From positions 2,463,517 through 2,527,516 of the forward strand of contig OX235263.1 of the NCBI GenBank assembly GCA_944472135.2: a DNA stretch of 64,000 nt, read 5' to 3'. Origin of the DNA: Trichobilharzia regenti (taxonomy: Eukaryota; Platyhelminthes; Trematoda; Strigeidida; Schistosomatidae). The position numbers and the translations under genes are program-made. A model generated the notes under the pieces. It saw nothing but the letters and a program-made list of their open reading frames with translations, had not been told where the DNA came from and made no database searches. Below are positions 52,001 to 55,000 of the stretch, in pieces (positions within the stretch are counted from its first letter, which is position 1; every line of letters starts with the position of its first letter).

Positions 52001-55000
52001 GAGAAGAAAGGAAGAAAACGTTGTACCGATAAATGATATGAGTTGGAAAGACGAGATCCAGTTGTTTTACTGACTATTTCATAAGTTAAAGGTTTCATGT
52101 CTAATGCTTTCTTTATCGCACAGAACACGAGCTAAGTAGGGTATGGTTGAGTTTTTGTACCTGCTAATGCGAGCATATAGTTTTCTATATAGGCTTCTGG
52201 CTTTCCCTGAAGAGATACAAGGGGGCAGTTGTGAATGAAGAGGGTGGTGTGAGTTAGATAGATAAAATGGATTAGGCCCATTTTTCGCATGATTCCAAGT
52301 GCTTGTCAACCAGAATATTAACAAGCTGGTTGAGTGGCACCTTGTGGCTTAATCTACTGACAACCTTTAACATCTTGCGTAATAAGGTATAGTAATTCTT
52401 CAGTAGCCAGCCCTGGAAATTCTAAGGGGGAACAATAGAGAATAATAGGCAGAATGCGAGAGTTAATGAATCGTAGGAGTAAGGGTTGGGTTGTCTCAGA
52501 ATATCTTAACTTCTTGATGTAGAAGGTAAGACGGAATATTTTCTTAGAAATCATCAAGATATGAGACGACCAGGAAAGATCAGCAGATAGAATGACGCCT
52601 AGGTATTTAATTTCCGACTTGGTTTCAATTTCAGTGCCATCTATGTTGCACACCTCGTGAGTGCAAACCACCAGTTTGTTTAGGTCAGATTTGTGCCTAA
52701 AGGTGAGCTTGACTGCTTGGCATTTGAAGGGGTTTAAGGTAAGGCCGTTTTTCTTGGACCACTGGTTGATTTCTGATAAAAAGCCATTTAGTTTAGAACA
52801 GTCACTTTGACATTTGACAGGCAAAGATACAGTCAGGTCATCAGCATATTTGACAAAATTAATGTCATTTGAAGATGGTAGGTCATGTAGAAAGAAAGAA
52901 AAGAGAAGTGGGGAGAGTACAGCACCTTGGGGGACACCAGCTTCAGTGAGCACAGCAGAGGAGGATTTACTTTTGTATATCATGTTTATATCAGCAGAGA
53001 CTGAAAACACCTTTAATCATTCAACACCAAATTAAATTGTCAAGATGTCTTATGGTATTTTGTAACGTTATAAGAGATAATGAATAAATCTTTGTGATTT
53101 CTGAATCCACTATAGCTAGACAGTTACACTTATCTTTGAGGGAAGAATAACATGAATCCATTTTATTGCGTCAGTTCTCATCAGCTGAGTACAACCTGTG
53201 GCGCTGGGCCACACCAACATGCATATATCGGTTCACTTGTTCGTGTGGAGCTGAGTAAACTGGTCGTATCATGCATCCGCCTTTAAAATACGTTCAGGAA
53301 CACTTTCCGGATTGGCTAGTGAATGGGAAAGTCTAGTGTGTGTACAGTTTGGTAACAGGATATGATGTGAATTCAGGATGTTCAGCTCTATTTGAGCAAT
53401 CCTTCAGAGTCATACGAGATCCCACAACTCCCTATCAAAGGGAGGCGCTATTGACGCAAAAGTTCAAACCCATATTATGCATCCAAAAGAAATACATCCA
53501 ACCATTGTCCCTACCATGGCCATCATCAAAAATCAAAAAAAAAGTCATTCCTCTCAATAATGATCACTCTATGTTTATTTCTGTTATTTTTACGTGTTTT
53601 TTAATTATTATCTGCATTACCATATTTTTATCTGAACTTTCTCCCCATTTTTTTATTTCTATATTTTTATTCTACAATTTCACATACAATCTACTTTTTC
53701 AGTCATTATGATTTTACTTTGTCTTTTGTTATCTACTCTTCCTGTTTGTTACGCTTCGTAGTTTTTTTCTTGACGTTCCCAACGGAACATAGGGCTTCAA
53801 GCTAGTGGCTTGAAGTTTATTTTTACACGATGGGGTTGCTAGACTCATGCTCAACCTTTCCTCTTTACCAGCATTATTTCTGGCTTAGCGAGGTAAAGGA
53901 GTGAGTCGGCAGGGGACCGAACCCCGGACCATGTGCATGGTCGGCACCACCGACTCACCTTCGTAGTTTTACCACATTTAAACTTTGACCGGAAATAATT
54001 CTAGACGTTTCTCAAGCATATACCATAAATGCATGAATGTACAACCTTCTAGTTGAAAACTTCGTTGAGAAGAAAATCTTCTTCTTCGCTGCAGTTGTCT
54101 TTTTTTAGTAGTTCCTATGATATAATACATTTAATGAAACCAGTTATCATGCAATTTTAACATACATTTGGTTTATCGCTATGAATCGATCCTCTAGTAA
54201 GGATAGTTGCAGGAAACTCGTCATGAAAGAAAACATTAGGATGATAAGGTTATTTTAAATTATGTGATATATAAACACACTTTCTTCCATAAAACTGAAC
54301 AAATTTGATGTCATGGTGGTTATAAGTTAGTGACAATTACGCATTCAGTTATGATAATATACAGTGATTATTTGAACCCTTAGGATTGGGGAAGTTGGAA
54401 TTTAGTGTGTGTGAGACGTCTTACGCATCGCTGGTTATTTCAGTTCTAAACGAGCGGAAACGGCTGGTCAGTGTTCAGATCCCTTGTACTTTTAAATCTA
54501 TAAAATCAATAATGGACATTTTGCCGTATTTTGAACTTCTTATTTGGATGAACCTGTATCCCTAGTGGACAATGTAATTCTCACAGAGATTCGAACCCAA
54601 CATCCATCGGTTGAAACAGTAGGGCAGTCAAGCTATGAGAATCACCTCTTGTACAACAGATATCATTTGTTGCATCATATTTATCATAAGGCGTCTTTAA
54701 ACCACCCTTCAGTAGGAACCAGTATGTCAGCAGAGAGCGGAAACATTTCAGCCAAAAATTACTAGTCGAATGGAGGAAATTTCAAATAACTTTAACAAAT
54801 AACAATCTTGCATACTTTCATAAAATTTTAGAAAAAAACACAGAAACTTTCGTAATCATCACTTGCGCAGTTATCATTTTGTGGATGAAATGTGAATTTG
54901 TGCATAGACTGACTGATAGCAGCCCTACAATCTGTCATACATCAGTTAACATAGGAATTCTGCTGATTTTTACGCATACATTTCACAAATATCTCATTAT

